From NCBI GenBank assembly GCA_035507035.1, contig DATJOJ010000053.1:23787-87786 (forward strand): a DNA stretch of 64,000 bases. The letters are read 5' to 3'. Position 1 is the stretch's first letter. Each line of letters begins with the position of its first letter. The position numbers were made by a program, and so were the translations under genes. Positions 23,403-32,254 of the stretch are shown piece after piece. The notes under the pieces were generated by a model. That model saw only the letters and a program-made list of their open reading frames with translations, was not told the origin of the DNA and did no database searches. The DNA comes from DATJOJ01 sp035507035. GTDB taxonomy: Bacteria; Acidobacteriota; Terriglobia; Terriglobales; Acidobacteriaceae.

Positions 23403-25511
23403 GTGCGCCCACTTCTACCGTTGTTGTGCTTCGTTCTAATCCCAATGGTTCTCATCGCTCAGGAGACATCGATGCAAACTTCCGCCAAGACTTCTCAGGC
23501 CGATCAGCCCGCCTGGATGACTTCTTCGATCACCAAGATGGAAAGCGAACTGGTCGGCAAGTATGGCGAGCCGCAGCGAACCCGCGCCCAGCGCGGCCTG
23601 AAGCAAGTCTCGGAGTTTTGGCGAGCGGAAGACGGCGACGAGACCGTGTTTGAAGACTTTGTACGCACGAACTTTGCCGGTGATAACGCGACGCTCGACA
23701 CCATGTTCGAACGTTATCAGCTCCTGCTCGAACAGCTCGGCGGCCACATGCACGAGATCAGCCGCGAGTTTCGCAATCAGCAGGACCTCGATCTCGGCCC
23801 GGTGCTGCCCTTCGACGAAATTTTTGGCGGATATGATCCCGGCGCGCACGTCATCGACGATTTCTTCAACAACAAGCTGGCGTTCATCGTTTTGTTGAAT
23901 TTTCCCCTGACCACCCTCGACCAGCGCTTGCATGATGGTCCAAACTGGACGCGGCGTCAATGGGCGGAAGTTCGCCTCGCGGAGAACTTCGACAAGCGAG
24001 TTCCAGCGGATGTGAACCTGGCCATTGCCCAGGCGGCGTCGGATTCCGAGCAGTACATCGCGCAATACAACATCTGGATGTATCACCTCGTCGACGATAA
24101 AGGCCAGCGGCTGTTTCCACCGAAAATGCGTTTGTTGAGTCACTGGAATCTACGCGACGAGATAAAGGCCGACTATTCCGATGCGCAGAATGGACTGGCA
24201 AAGCAAAAAATGATTCAGCAGGTAATGGACCGAATCGTCACGCAGACGATCCCGCAGGTTGTGATCGACAACCCCAATGTCGACTGGAATCCTTATACCA
24301 ATGAAGTCAAACCTGCAGCTGCCCACGATTCCGACGAAAAGGCTCAAAACAGCAAGCCGATCACCAATGCTCCCGAGCCCAACACGCGGTATGCCATGCT
24401 CTTCAAGGATTATCTCGCGGCAAGGAAGGCGGACCCGTACTCTCCGACCGCTCCCACACTCATGGCGCGGCGGTTTGACGAAGACCGCGAGATCCCCGAA
24501 GAGCGCGTGAAAGCGATGCTCGAGCAAGTGCTGACTTCACCTCTCGTAGCCCAGACGGGCAAGCTCATTGAAGCACGCCTCGGACGCCCGCTGCAGCCAT
24601 TCGATGTCTGGTACAACGGTTTCCGTCCGGGGAGCAAATATAGCGAGGCGGAACTGGATGCTATGGTCGCCAAGCGCTATCCGGCGGCCGAGGCGTATCA
24701 GAAAGACATTCCGAATCTGCTGATGAAACTGGGATTCTCGCCGGAGAAGGCTCAGTATGTCGCAAATAATATTATCGTGGATCCGGCGCGTGGCTCGGGC
24801 CATGCCATGGGCGCAGAAATGCGCTCGGAGAAAGCTCATCTGCGTACGCGAGTGGAAAAAACCGGAATGAACTATAAGGGATTCAACATCGCGGTGCACG
24901 AAATGGGACACAACGTCGAGCAGACGTTTTCACTTAATGAAGTCGATTACACGCTATTGTCGGGTGTGCCCAACAATGCGTTCACGGAGGCGCTGGCGTT
25001 CGTGTTTCAAGGCCACGATCTCGAACTGCTTGGCCTGCCAGCGCCTGACGCCAGAGCTCAAGCAGAAAAAACGCTCAACGATTTCTGGGGAACGTACGAA
25101 ATCGCCGGTGTCGGATTGGTCGACATCGGAGTCTGGCACTGGATGTACGACCATCCCAACGCCACGCCCGCGGAGTTGAACGCGGCGACCGTACAGCTGT
25201 CCAAGGAAATCTGGAACCGGTATTACGCGCCGGTATTTCACCAGAAAGACGTGGTGCTGCTCGGGATTTACTCACACATGATCAGTTACTTTTTGTATCT
25301 GCCGGATTATCCCGTGGGCCACATGATCGCCTTCCAGATTGAAGAGCAGATGAAGAAGGCGGGCGCGATCGGCCCCGAGTTCGAGCGCATGGCGCGGGAA
25401 GGCCGAGTGACGCCTGATTTGTGGATGATCAATGCGACGGAGAAACCAGTCGGCCCAGAAGCCCTGCTGGACGCGACACAGAAGGCGTTGTCGACGGCGA
25501 ACACTAAGTAG
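23403..25511 (+). CDS. Exported HExxH zinc metallopeptidase of unknown family
   Basis: 702 residues from GTG 23403, with GGAGG eight bases upstream. A signal peptide (residues 1-20) precedes a large domain. The zinc site is H499-E-M-G-H503 with a likely third ligand E529 (TEALAF) 26 residues on, the Glu-zincin arrangement of M3-like peptidases. The product is likely periplasmic or secreted. The mixed Asp/Glu-rich N-terminal half has no named domain. The neighbours do not help; its 3' end overlaps the convergent membrane-protein gene by eight bases. Confidence 0.65.
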   Translation: MRPLLPLLCFVLIPMVLIAQETSMQTSAKTSQADQPAWMTSSITKMESELVGKYGEPQRTRAQRGLKQVSEFWRAEDGDETVFEDFVRTNFAGDNATLDTMFERYQLLLEQLGGHMHEISREFRNQQDLDLGPVLPFDEIFGGYDPGAHVIDDFFNNKLAFIVLLNFPLTTLDQRLHDGPNWTRRQWAEVRLAENFDKRVPADVNLAIAQAASDSEQYIAQYNIWMYHLVDDKGQRLFPPKMRLLSHWNLRDEIKADYSDAQNGLAKQKMIQQVMDRIVTQTIPQVVIDNPNVDWNPYTNEVKPAAAHDSDEKAQNSKPITNAPEPNTRYAMLFKDYLAARKADPYSPTAPTLMARRFDEDREIPEERVKAMLEQVLTSPLVAQTGKLIEARLGRPLQPFDVWYNGFRPGSKYSEAELDAMVAKRYPAAEAYQKDIPNLLMKLGFSPEKAQYVANNIIVDPARGSGHAMGAEMRSEKAHLRTRVEKTGMNYKGFNIAVHEMGHNVEQTFSLNEVDYTLLSGVPNNAFTEALAFVFQGHDLELLGLPAPDARAQAEKTLNDFWGTYEIAGVGLVDIGVWHWMYDHPNATPAELNAATVQLSKEIWNRYYAPVFHQKDVVLLGIYSHMISYFLYLPDYPVGHMIAFQIEEQMKKAGAIGPEFERMAREGRVTPDLWMINATEKPVGPEALLDATQKALSTANTK

Positions 25512-26121
25512 TACGAGTACTTGCGCTTCGACTTGCAAACCACCAGCGCAAGAATAAATGCGTTGGCCAATAGACCATGATCGGCACGACAATCAAGTAT
25601 CCGAGCAGATAGAGCGGCCCGGGCACGGCATGTTGCTCGCGATAAAAAAGTCCGCGGGCCCAATTCACATCGTATTGTGGACGCCAGAAATAATTGATGG
25701 GCACAACGACCCATGTCATCAAAGATTGCAACTTCCATCCCCGATTGTCATATCCGAGGCGCCATAGCGCCCAAAGCAGCAACGGAGGCGTGACCACATG
25801 GAACAAGCTGAGCAGCCGCACGATAAGCGGCAGATGCGGATCAAACATGTACTCCGTCCCGCCGATAATGTGCACGCCGCTTATGAGAGTGCCTATCAAA
25901 TCGATCAGGTAGAGCGTTTGAAACAGCAATAGTCCCGTTGCCTGCGAGGAAAAAATCAGCGGGCTTTCGAGCCAAAGGGCAATTCCGATCAGAAGATTTC
26001 CCAGATCGCAGAAGTAGAGAAAATTCTGCGCCCCGTATTGATGCCAATAAATCGGCGCCCAAACCACCAGCCAGACGGTCCAGCCGATTTTTAGCCAAAG
26101 AGGAATTCGCATCGCGGCCAT
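25504..26121 (-). CDS. Six-span membrane protein of unknown function
   Basis: 205 residues from the ATG at 26121 (a second ATG lies nine bases on; a GTG at 26166 is open but adds no plausible sequence). About six hydrophobic segments with many Trp and Tyr, and conserved-looking polar residues in the loops (YDNRGWKLQ, WRPQYDVNWARG). No signature was recognised. No good Shine-Dalgarno is seen. It is divergent from the receiver-TonB gene across about 100 bp. Confidence 0.6.
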   Translation of the reverse strand: MAAMRIPLWLKIGWTVWLVVWAPIYWHQYGAQNFLYFCDLGNLLIGIALWLESPLIFSSQATGLLLFQTLYLIDLIGTLISGVHIIGGTEYMFDPHLPLIVRLLSLFHVVTPPLLLWALWRLGYDNRGWKLQSLMTWVVVPINYFWRPQYDVNWARGLFYREQHAVPGPLYLLGYLIVVPIMVYWPTHLFLRWWFASRSASTRTT

Positions 26122-26224
26122 TGTAAGAGAGGCGACGATCCCTCCCAAATCAGGGCGGAGAAGCACATAAGTCGAATGACCTCCGTAACTTGAGTGCTTT
26201 CATCGCCGTACCTACGATTCCAGT

Positions 26225-27922
26225 ATGAGCTACCGGGCCCTCTTATTCTGTCCTGACGAGAAAACGGCGCGCACCGTCACGCAAGTCCTTACTGAGCTTG
26301 ATTTTAGCGTCGAGACCTCGGCCGAGCCATTTGCCGCGGTCAAGAAGCTGACCAGCGAGCACTTCGACGCGCTCGTGGTCGACAGCGACAACCAACAGAA
26401 CGCGACCCTGCTGTTCAAGACCGCGCGCAATTCGGGCTCAAATCAGAACTCGCTCTCAGTCGCTATTGTCGAAGGCCAAAGCGGGGTAGCCAAAGCATTT
26501 CAGATCGGCGCCAATCTAGTTTTGACCAAGCCGATCAATGTCGAGCAGTCTAAAGGCACGATTCGAGTGGCACGCGGACTCCTACGAAAGACAGAAGCCG
26601 CAAAGGGACCGGCCGCGACTCCGGCGAGTGATCAGAATTTCGGCACCAGCTTTAACAACCGGGATTCCAGGACTCCAATTTCTGATCGGCCGGTTACGAC
26701 CATGCCACCCAGTTTGATATCACCCCCTTCTGGGCCGGTCATTGCTTCACCAACCGCTCTTTTTGATGTGGAGAAAGAACCGATCCCCACGCCTGAACCG
26801 ATGGAAGCGGCAGTGCTTGAATCCATGCCTGAGCCGATTGTGAGTAAACCGCCCGCAAGCCCCATCGGCGGCCCATCCGTATCCAAGACGTCTTCATGGC
26901 AACCGGTTTCTCAGCCCATGGCGCAGCCGATGGCAACAGCCCTGCAACATGCCGATCAGGCATTAGGAAAAACGAAGTCTGAGTCGCCAGTCGGACACGC
27001 GATTTTCAGTCATGCAGGTTCCGGCACAGCCGCTGCGGCAGCTCCCGCTCGCGAAGTCAGCAAGGTTGAGGAGGAAATCGAGGCCTTCGAAGCGACCGAG
27101 TTATCGAAAACGCCGATCGCGGCCGCTTCACCATCAGGCAGCCGAACCGGCCTGATCGCGGTGTTCGTGGTGGTCGCGGTGGCCGCAGCTGGGTATTACG
27201 GGTGGACCAAAATGCACTTGGGGGCTTCGTTCGTCAAAGCTAGCAAGCCCGCTCCGGTTGCCCAAGCTCTTGCCCCGGCCGTTACAACACAAACTGCGCC
27301 CTCCACTTCGTCCCCGGAACCTTATAGTGCTGTGGTTACGGCGACGCCGTTGCCGCGTACAGCTCCAGTGACTACGCCCGATGCGCCACCAGCCGCAGCA
27401 AAGAAAGCTGTCACCAGTATCTCGGTCGGCGACGTTAGCAAATCGGTGGCGAGCGTGCCGAGATCCGAGGTTCTGGTCGTGAATAATGGACCTGCGAAAC
27501 CGGCATCGTCCCCGCCGACCACTCAGTCTGACACCGAGCCAGCGCCCGCGCCTTCTATCGTCTCATCGGGATCCGAAGCCAGCGCAGTTTCTGGATTAAT
27601 GGAAATGCCTGCCAGCACGCCACAACCGGCGGCTCATACACTGCGAATCTCGCAGGGCGTTTCGCAAGGTCTGCTGGTCAAGAAAGTCGCACCCGTATAT
27701 CCGCAACGCGCCCTAGCGATGAGCATTCAGGGCGCGGTTGAATTGCTAGCCACCATCAACAAGGACGGCAACGTTTCCGAGGTTAAGCTGCTCAGCGGCG
27801 ATACTATGCTCGCCCGGGCCGCCATGGATGCGGTCAAGCAATGGAAGTATAAGCCCTACTATCTGGACGACAAGCCGCTGGAGATCCAGACACAGATTAC
27901 GGTGAACTTCAAAGCGCCTTGA
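26225..27922 (+). CDS. Receiver-like domain fused through a membrane span to a TonB C-terminal domain
   Basis: 565 residues. Residues 4-118 look like a response-regulator receiver: an acidic residue after the first strand (FCPDEK), a candidate phospho-acceptor in LVVDSD and the conserved Lys in LTKPIN. A Pro/Ser/Ala-rich linker (about 120-300) leads to one membrane span (TGLIAVFVVVAVAAAGYYGW, about 303-322), a second Pro/Thr-rich region, and a TonB C-terminal domain (KVAPVYPQRAL, GAVELLATINKDGNVSEVKLLSG, AAMDAVKQWKYKPY). So a cytoplasmic input domain is joined to a periplasmic TonB-like output, unlike classic TonB. Function inferred: signal-dependent envelope or outer-membrane coupling. A strong terminator follows. 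Confidence 0.7.
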   Translation: MSYRALLFCPDEKTARTVTQVLTELDFSVETSAEPFAAVKKLTSEHFDALVVDSDNQQNATLLFKTARNSGSNQNSLSVAIVEGQSGVAKAFQIGANLVLTKPINVEQSKGTIRVARGLLRKTEAAKGPAATPASDQNFGTSFNNRDSRTPISDRPVTTMPPSLISPPSGPVIASPTALFDVEKEPIPTPEPMEAAVLESMPEPIVSKPPASPIGGPSVSKTSSWQPVSQPMAQPMATALQHADQALGKTKSESPVGHAIFSHAGSGTAAAAAPAREVSKVEEEIEAFEATELSKTPIAAASPSGSRTGLIAVFVVVAVAAAGYYGWTKMHLGASFVKASKPAPVAQALAPAVTTQTAPSTSSPEPYSAVVTATPLPRTAPVTTPDAPPAAAKKAVTSISVGDVSKSVASVPRSEVLVVNNGPAKPASSPPTTQSDTEPAPAPSIVSSGSEASAVSGLMEMPASTPQPAAHTLRISQGVSQGLLVKKVAPVYPQRALAMSIQGAVELLATINKDGNVSEVKLLSGDTMLARAAMDAVKQWKYKPYYLDDKPLEIQTQITVNFKAP

Positions 27923-27943
27923 GTAGACTCCGGCTGCATCTGC

Positions 27944-27980
27944 AACGCGCGGAGCTTGTCTCTGCGCGTTTGTTTTTTTT
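27944..27980 (+). terminator. Rho-independent terminator after the receiver-TonB gene
   Basis: An 11-bp stem with arms AACGCGCGGAG and CTCTGCGCGTT (one G-T wobble) and a five-base loop is followed by TGTTTTTTTT. It is 21 bp after the stop and is the best terminator in the window. Confidence 0.9.
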
Positions 27981-28096
27981 ATGCCATCGCTGGCAAAGAG
28001 CGCCTGAAATCCCACGCTATAATGTAAGGATGTCTGCCCGCTGAAGTTTCCATCTGAGGGTCGCCAGTGTTCAAAAGGGTGATTGACCGGGTTCTG

Positions 28097-28124
28097 GCTA
28101 AAAGCTAAGAGCTAGCAGCTAGAC
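28097..28124 (+). repeat. Heptamer tandem repeat upstream of uvrB
   Basis: Four consecutive seven-base units of the form GCTARNM start at 28097, 28104, 28111 and 28118 (GCTAAAA, GCTAAGA, GCTAGCA, GCTAGAC). The array ends 10 bp before the uvrB start. It could vary in copy number by slippage and affect uvrB translation. Confidence 0.6.
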
Positions 28125-28134
28125 GCTTACATTC

Positions 28135-30126
28135 ATGGATTTCAAACTCATCTGTGACTACAAACCGCGTGGGGACCAAGGCAAGGCGATTGAATCGCTG
28201 ACTCGCGGTGTGTTCGACCGGGAACAACATCAGGTTTTGCTCGGGGTAACCGGATCTGGCAAGACTTATACGATGGCCAAAGTCATCGAGCAAGTCAATC
28301 GGCCAGCCCTGGTTATGGCCCATAACAAGACGTTGGCGGCCCAGCTGTATCACGAATTCAAGAGTTTTTTTCCGCACAACGCGGTCGAATATTTTGTCTC
28401 GTATTACGACTATTACCAGCCCGAAGCGTACGTTCCCGCGGCGGATCTTTACATCGAGAAAGAAGCCACCATCAATGACGAGTTGGACAAGCTGCGGCTT
28501 TCGGCAACGCGTTCATTATTTGAACGGCGCGATTGCCTGATTGTTGCCTCGGTCAGCGCGATCTATGGCTTGGGATCGCCGGAGGCGTATTACGGCATGA
28601 TGTTGTTCCTGGAAAAAGGCCAGAAGATCAAGCGGGAAGACATCACCCGCAAGCTGGTCGACATTCTCTACGAGCGCACGGATGGCGATTTCCGGCGCGG
28701 AACTTTCCGTGTGCGCGGAGATGTCATCGAAGTTTTCCCTACTTATGACGACATGGCATATCGCATCGAACTGTTCGGCGATGAAGTTGATGCGCTCTCG
28801 CAGATCGATCCGTTGTTCGGAACGGTAAAGCAGAAATATGCTCGCTTGCCGATTTACCCGAAGACCCATTACGTCATGAAAGAGGAGACGCGGTCCCATG
28901 CAGTCCAGACCATCAAAGAAGAGCTCGCGTGGTGGGAAGCGGAACTGGAGAAGCAAGGACGCGTAGTTGAGGCGCAACGCGTGCATCAGCGCACAATGTA
29001 TGACCTCGAAATGATCAAGTCGATGGGCTACTGCCATGGAATCGAAAATTACTCCCGGCATTTCACCGGGCGGCTGCCGGGCGAGCCTCCACCCACGTTG
29101 CTCGATTACTTTGCCCGCGATTATGTGATGTTCATCGACGAGTCGCATCAGACGGTACCACAGCTGCACGGCATGTATCATGGCGACCGCTCTCGTAAAG
29201 AGACGCTGGTCGAATATGGGTTTCGCTTGCCGTCGGCGCTCGACAATCGCCCGCTGACCTTTGAAGAGTTTGAGCACCGCACCAATCAGTTGATTTATGT
29301 TTCGGCGACGCCGGGACCGTATGAGCTGACGAAATCAGCGGGCGTGGTGATTGAACAGATTATTCGGCCGACAGGACTGGTCGATCCGCCGGTGGATGTG
29401 CGGCCCGTCAAAGGACAGATCGACGATCTGCTGCATGAGATTCGTGATCGCGTGGCTCGCGGCGAGCGCGTGTTGGTAACGACTCTGACCAAGCGTATGG
29501 CCGAAGACCTCGCCGAGTATTACAGCGAAGTTGGCGTGAAATGCCGCTATATGCATTCTGAGATCGAGACCCTGGAGCGCGTAAAAATCCTGCGCGACCT
29601 GCGCAAGGGTGAGTTCGATGTGCTGATCGGCATTAATCTACTGCGCGAGGGGCTGGATTTGCCGGAAGTTTCGCTGGTTGCGGTTTTGGATGCTGATAAA
29701 GAAGGCTTTTTGCGGTCTAGCGGATCGCTCATTCAGACCATCGGCCGCTGCGCCCGCAATTTGAATGGCCGCGCGATTCTTTACGCCGATCGCATGACCG
29801 ACTCGATGAAGAAGGCGATGGGCGAGACCGACCGGCGGCGCGCGATCCAAGAAGCCTACAACGCGGCAAATGGAATTACACCGGAGTCGATTGTGCGGCC
29901 GCTGGAGATGTCGCTGGCGAGCATCGTCGAGGCCGATTACGCAGACTTGGCGAGCACAGAGGCTGAAGGGATTCCCGAATTCAAGTCGCAGGAAGAGCTG
30001 GATGTTTACGTTGGTAAGTTAGAAAGCGACATGCGGGAAGCAGCGAAGCGGTTTGAGTTTGAGAAAGCGGCGAAGTTGCGGGACCTGATCAAAGAGATGA
30101 GAACGAAAGAGTTTTTGTTCGCGTGA
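28135..30126 (+). CDS. uvrB: UvrABC system protein B
   Basis: 663 residues, the standard UvrB length. ATP-dependent damage-verification subunit of nucleotide excision repair; it is loaded by UvrA and recruits UvrC. The Walker A motif is GVTGSGKTYTMAKV near residue 40, the beta-hairpin that probes the DNA is YYDYYQPEAY, DESH and the helicase motif QTIGRCARN are present, and a C-terminal UVR domain (residues about 622-657) binds UvrC. The ATG at 28135 has no clear Shine-Dalgarno. It ends overlapping the next gene by four bases (GTGA). Confidence 0.97.
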   Translation: MDFKLICDYKPRGDQGKAIESLTRGVFDREQHQVLLGVTGSGKTYTMAKVIEQVNRPALVMAHNKTLAAQLYHEFKSFFPHNAVEYFVSYYDYYQPEAYVPAADLYIEKEATINDELDKLRLSATRSLFERRDCLIVASVSAIYGLGSPEAYYGMMLFLEKGQKIKREDITRKLVDILYERTDGDFRRGTFRVRGDVIEVFPTYDDMAYRIELFGDEVDALSQIDPLFGTVKQKYARLPIYPKTHYVMKEETRSHAVQTIKEELAWWEAELEKQGRVVEAQRVHQRTMYDLEMIKSMGYCHGIENYSRHFTGRLPGEPPPTLLDYFARDYVMFIDESHQTVPQLHGMYHGDRSRKETLVEYGFRLPSALDNRPLTFEEFEHRTNQLIYVSATPGPYELTKSAGVVIEQIIRPTGLVDPPVDVRPVKGQIDDLLHEIRDRVARGERVLVTTLTKRMAEDLAEYYSEVGVKCRYMHSEIETLERVKILRDLRKGEFDVLIGINLLREGLDLPEVSLVAVLDADKEGFLRSSGSLIQTIGRCARNLNGRAILYADRMTDSMKKAMGETDRRRAIQEAYNAANGITPESIVRPLEMSLASIVEADYADLASTEAEGIPEFKSQEELDVYVGKLESDMREAAKRFEFEKAAKLRDLIKEMRTKEFLFA

Positions 30127-30584
30127 ACAGGCTCAGAATGATTGAGCGCACCAATAGAATCCTAATCCTCTGTGTTGCGTTGGCGATTTCAGTTTTGGTG
30201 ACGGGCGGGTGCGAATGGTTCCCCGAATCGACCTTTGAGCTCGCAAATGAGTCGAGGTTGCCAATATGGATTACTCTCCCGCCGGGACTAACGCGCCCAG
30301 ACGTTTCGCTAACGATGAGCTACTACATTTGGCCATGGGGCAGGAGGGCGACATTTACATTGAGAGACAAGGACGGGCGCACGTTGGCAAAGATCCATGG
30401 GAAGGTAACGGGCTCAGAGCCTTTGCACCTTAAACACCCTCCGCCTGGATTTCCTGCCGGTTATCCGGCCTACGAAATAATCGCTGTAAATGGCAAAACC
30501 GAGATCATCGAACACAGGAAAATGGAGCCGATATTTTATGTGACGGATGACCCTGCTGTTTGGAGAGAACTCGGACAAAAGTAA
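30123..30584 (+). CDS. Small exported protein of unknown function
   Basis: 153 residues from GTG 30123, which overlaps the uvrB stop. A basic start and hydrophobic segment (ILILCVALAISVLVTGGC) form a signal; the Cys after TGG could be a lipidation site, although the -3 residue is unusual. The remainder is a small domain with a Pro-rich loop (HPPPGFPAGYPAY). The coupling to uvrB seems accidental. No family recognised. An ATG 15 bases on is an alternative start. Confidence 0.55.
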   Translation: MNRLRMIERTNRILILCVALAISVLVTGGCEWFPESTFELANESRLPIWITLPPGLTRPDVSLTMSYYIWPWGRRATFTLRDKDGRTLAKIHGKVTGSEPLHLKHPPPGFPAGYPAYEIIAVNGKTEIIEHRKMEPIFYVTDDPAVWRELGQK

Positions 30585-30675
30585 GAGTGGGAGGGCAGGA
30601 TGCCCATCGGGTCCGAATGATTTGCTTACCAACTGCAGATTCCTCGTCGCTGCGCTCCCCGGAATACCAAGTCGG

Positions 30676-30697
30676 GCACCTTAAAAGGTGCTATACT
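30676..30697 (+). promoter_or_regulatory. Promoter/operator of the Phd/ParE toxin-antitoxin operon
   Basis: An inverted repeat with seven-base arms (GCACCTTAAAAGGTGC, 30676-30691) abuts a good -10, TATACT (30692-30697). The ATG follows seven bases later with no Shine-Dalgarno, so the transcript is probably leaderless. Phd-type antitoxins repress from such palindromes. Confidence 0.6.
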
Positions 30698-30704
30698 CCC
30701 CCTC

Positions 30705-30995
30705 ATGTTGGACATCACGAAAGATATTCAGTCCCTGACTACCTTCCGCCGGCGATCGGGCGATTTCATCAAGCAGATCAAGAAAAGCAAGCGGCCGGTC
30801 GTCTTGACCGTCAACGGAAAGGCCGCTGCCGTCGTCCAAGACGCGGAGGCCTACCAGCACCTGCTGGATGTTGCCGCGAGAGCCGACGCCACTGAAGGTA
30901 TCCGTCAGGGGCTAGAGGATGTAAAGAAGGGGCGGGTCCGCGCCGCCACAGAATTCTTCGAGGAATTCGAAGCCCAGCATGGCTTACGTCGTTAG
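30705..30995 (+). CDS. Phd/YefM-family antitoxin
   Basis: 96 residues. The N-terminal half (ITKDIQSLTTFRRRSGDFIKQIKKSKRPVVLTVNGKAAAVVQDAEAYQ) is the DNA-binding Phd/YefM fold with its V-L-T-x-N-G-K-x-A-A-V signature. The acidic, helical C-terminus should wrap the toxin. It overlaps the toxin gene by 17 bases, the standard antitoxin-first order. The palindrome over its -10 is the likely autoregulatory operator. Confidence 0.9.
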   Translation: MLDITKDIQSLTTFRRRSGDFIKQIKKSKRPVVLTVNGKAAAVVQDAEAYQHLLDVAARADATEGIRQGLEDVKKGRVRAATEFFEEFEAQHGLRR

Positions 30996-31311
30996 GATCG
31001 CAGCGCGGGCTGAGCGCGACCTAGCATCGCTCTACCGACATATTCACGCTTCGGAATCGATCACAGCCGAGCGTTGGTACGCCGGAATGAGGCGGGCGAT
31101 TCTCAGCCTTGCGGTGCGGCCAAATCGCTGTCCAATCACGCCCGAGAACAAACGACTCAGGCACCTGCTTTATGGTCACAAGCCTCACGTATATCGCGTG
31201 ATCTATCGCGTCGACGGACGGCAACGACGGGTTGACATTCTCCATATCCGGCACAGCGCCCGGCGTCCGTTTTGGGGGAAAACACAGAGATATTCCCCTG
31301 AAGTAAATTGA
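30979..31311 (+). CDS. RelE/ParE-superfamily toxin
   Basis: 110 residues. The order VVRIAARAERDLASLYRHI, a helix with AERWYAGMRRAI, then GHKPHVYRVIYRVDGRQRRVDILHIRHSARR matches the RelE/ParE fold. The C-terminal R/H cluster fits either an mRNA nuclease (RelE) or a gyrase poison (ParE). The HIRHSARRPF tail recalls ParE-type members. It is paired with the Phd-type antitoxin. Which target it uses cannot be read from sequence. Confidence 0.88.
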   Translation: MAYVVRIAARAERDLASLYRHIHASESITAERWYAGMRRAILSLAVRPNRCPITPENKRLRHLLYGHKPHVYRVIYRVDGRQRRVDILHIRHSARRPFWGKTQRYSPEVN

Positions 31312-31369
31312 CATGGTTGTTTAGCAAGCGAATACTGGTGTTGGACAGAGTGCACAGCACCACGTGATT

Positions 31370-31394
31370 AATGGCTCCGGCTTTCGGAGCCATT
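31370..31394. terminator. Perfect 10-bp stem-loop between convergent units
   Basis: AATGGCTCCG and CGGAGCCATT flank a five-base loop (GCTTT) between the toxin gene and the convergent secreted-protein gene. The T-tract is weak. It probably serves as a terminator. Confidence 0.55.
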
Positions 31395-31515
31395 CTTGCA
31401 TGTGTGTCCCCTCCGAGCACCATTTCGTCCGATGCAATCCTAAAGAACAGACGATTCCTCACCGCTAAAGACGGGTTCGCAATGACAAGTTGGAAGGAAT
31501 CTGCTCAACCGTCTT

Positions 31516-32109
31516 TCACTTCACCCTTGTCTGGTCCGTGATCCAATTCACCTCCCAGGTTTTGCCACCGTCATCGGAGAAGGATTGCTCGAAGTGTGGC
31601 GCGTCGGTATCCAGCTTCGTCCAGTCGAACCTGATCAGGATGGTTTTGCCGTTGATCGTGTCCTGGGCGAAAAACTGGCCGTGCCCGTCTTTGAACTCGC
31701 CAACCTGCGGCGGATCGAGAATGCCAATCTTGCGGTTCGCCCAGTACAAGCGCCATTGATGGGAGCTCGGATTGTAGACACGCAAAGTAAGACCTGTGAT
31801 GTGGCCGGTGGGACCGTCAAGTTCGATCGTGTCGAGGTCAGCGCCGCCGTCCCAGACCTTGTAGCATTCGCCCGCGCCCTCGAACTCCACCCACTGATTG
31901 GAACCGGTCAAAGGATTCATGCGGCGCTTCAGGTGATATTTCCATTTGCCGAGCAAAGGATCGAAGTCGTGTTGACCATCGCGCTCGCTGACGGCGGATT
32001 GAGCTACACCAGCGGCATTTGGGCTTTGCTGCGCGAGCACCTGAACAGGTCGAAACACCACAGCGAAAGCACACACCAGGAAAGAAATAAGAATGTGTCG
32101 GATGTTCAT
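31516..32109 (-). CDS. Exported DUF1579-like protein
   Basis: 197 residues from the ATG at 32109, which has a near-perfect AGGAGG seven bases upstream; the longer open frame (to 32163) adds an implausible start. A signal peptide (cleavage near VLAQQ) is followed by a domain beginning HDFDPLLGKWKYHLKRR and containing YNPSSHQWRLYWANRKIG and FDWTKLDTDAPHFEQSFSDDGGKTWEVNW. This lipocalin-like pattern resembles DUF1579 and related ligand-binding sensors. Likely periplasmic. Function unknown. Confidence 0.8.
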   Translation of the reverse strand: MNIRHILISFLVCAFAVVFRPVQVLAQQSPNAAGVAQSAVSERDGQHDFDPLLGKWKYHLKRRMNPLTGSNQWVEFEGAGECYKVWDGGADLDTIELDGPTGHITGLTLRVYNPSSHQWRLYWANRKIGILDPPQVGEFKDGHGQFFAQDTINGKTILIRFDWTKLDTDAPHFEQSFSDDGGKTWEVNWITDQTRVK

Positions 32110-32254
32110 CACTACCTCCTGTGATTGGCAGTTAAGGTCACCACGCGGAAAAACATAGATCAATGAGGCAGCGAATGTGCGAAAGCGGAGTAAAAATAAG
32201 TAAAAAGTTGTGAAGAGGAAAAGCGAATCAACGGCAGGACGAAGATCTTGAAAA

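Noticed and set aside
31312..31515. Possible tRNA or small RNA in the gap
   Set aside because: The only structure is a simple 10-bp hairpin; no tRNA arm or T-loop sequence was found.
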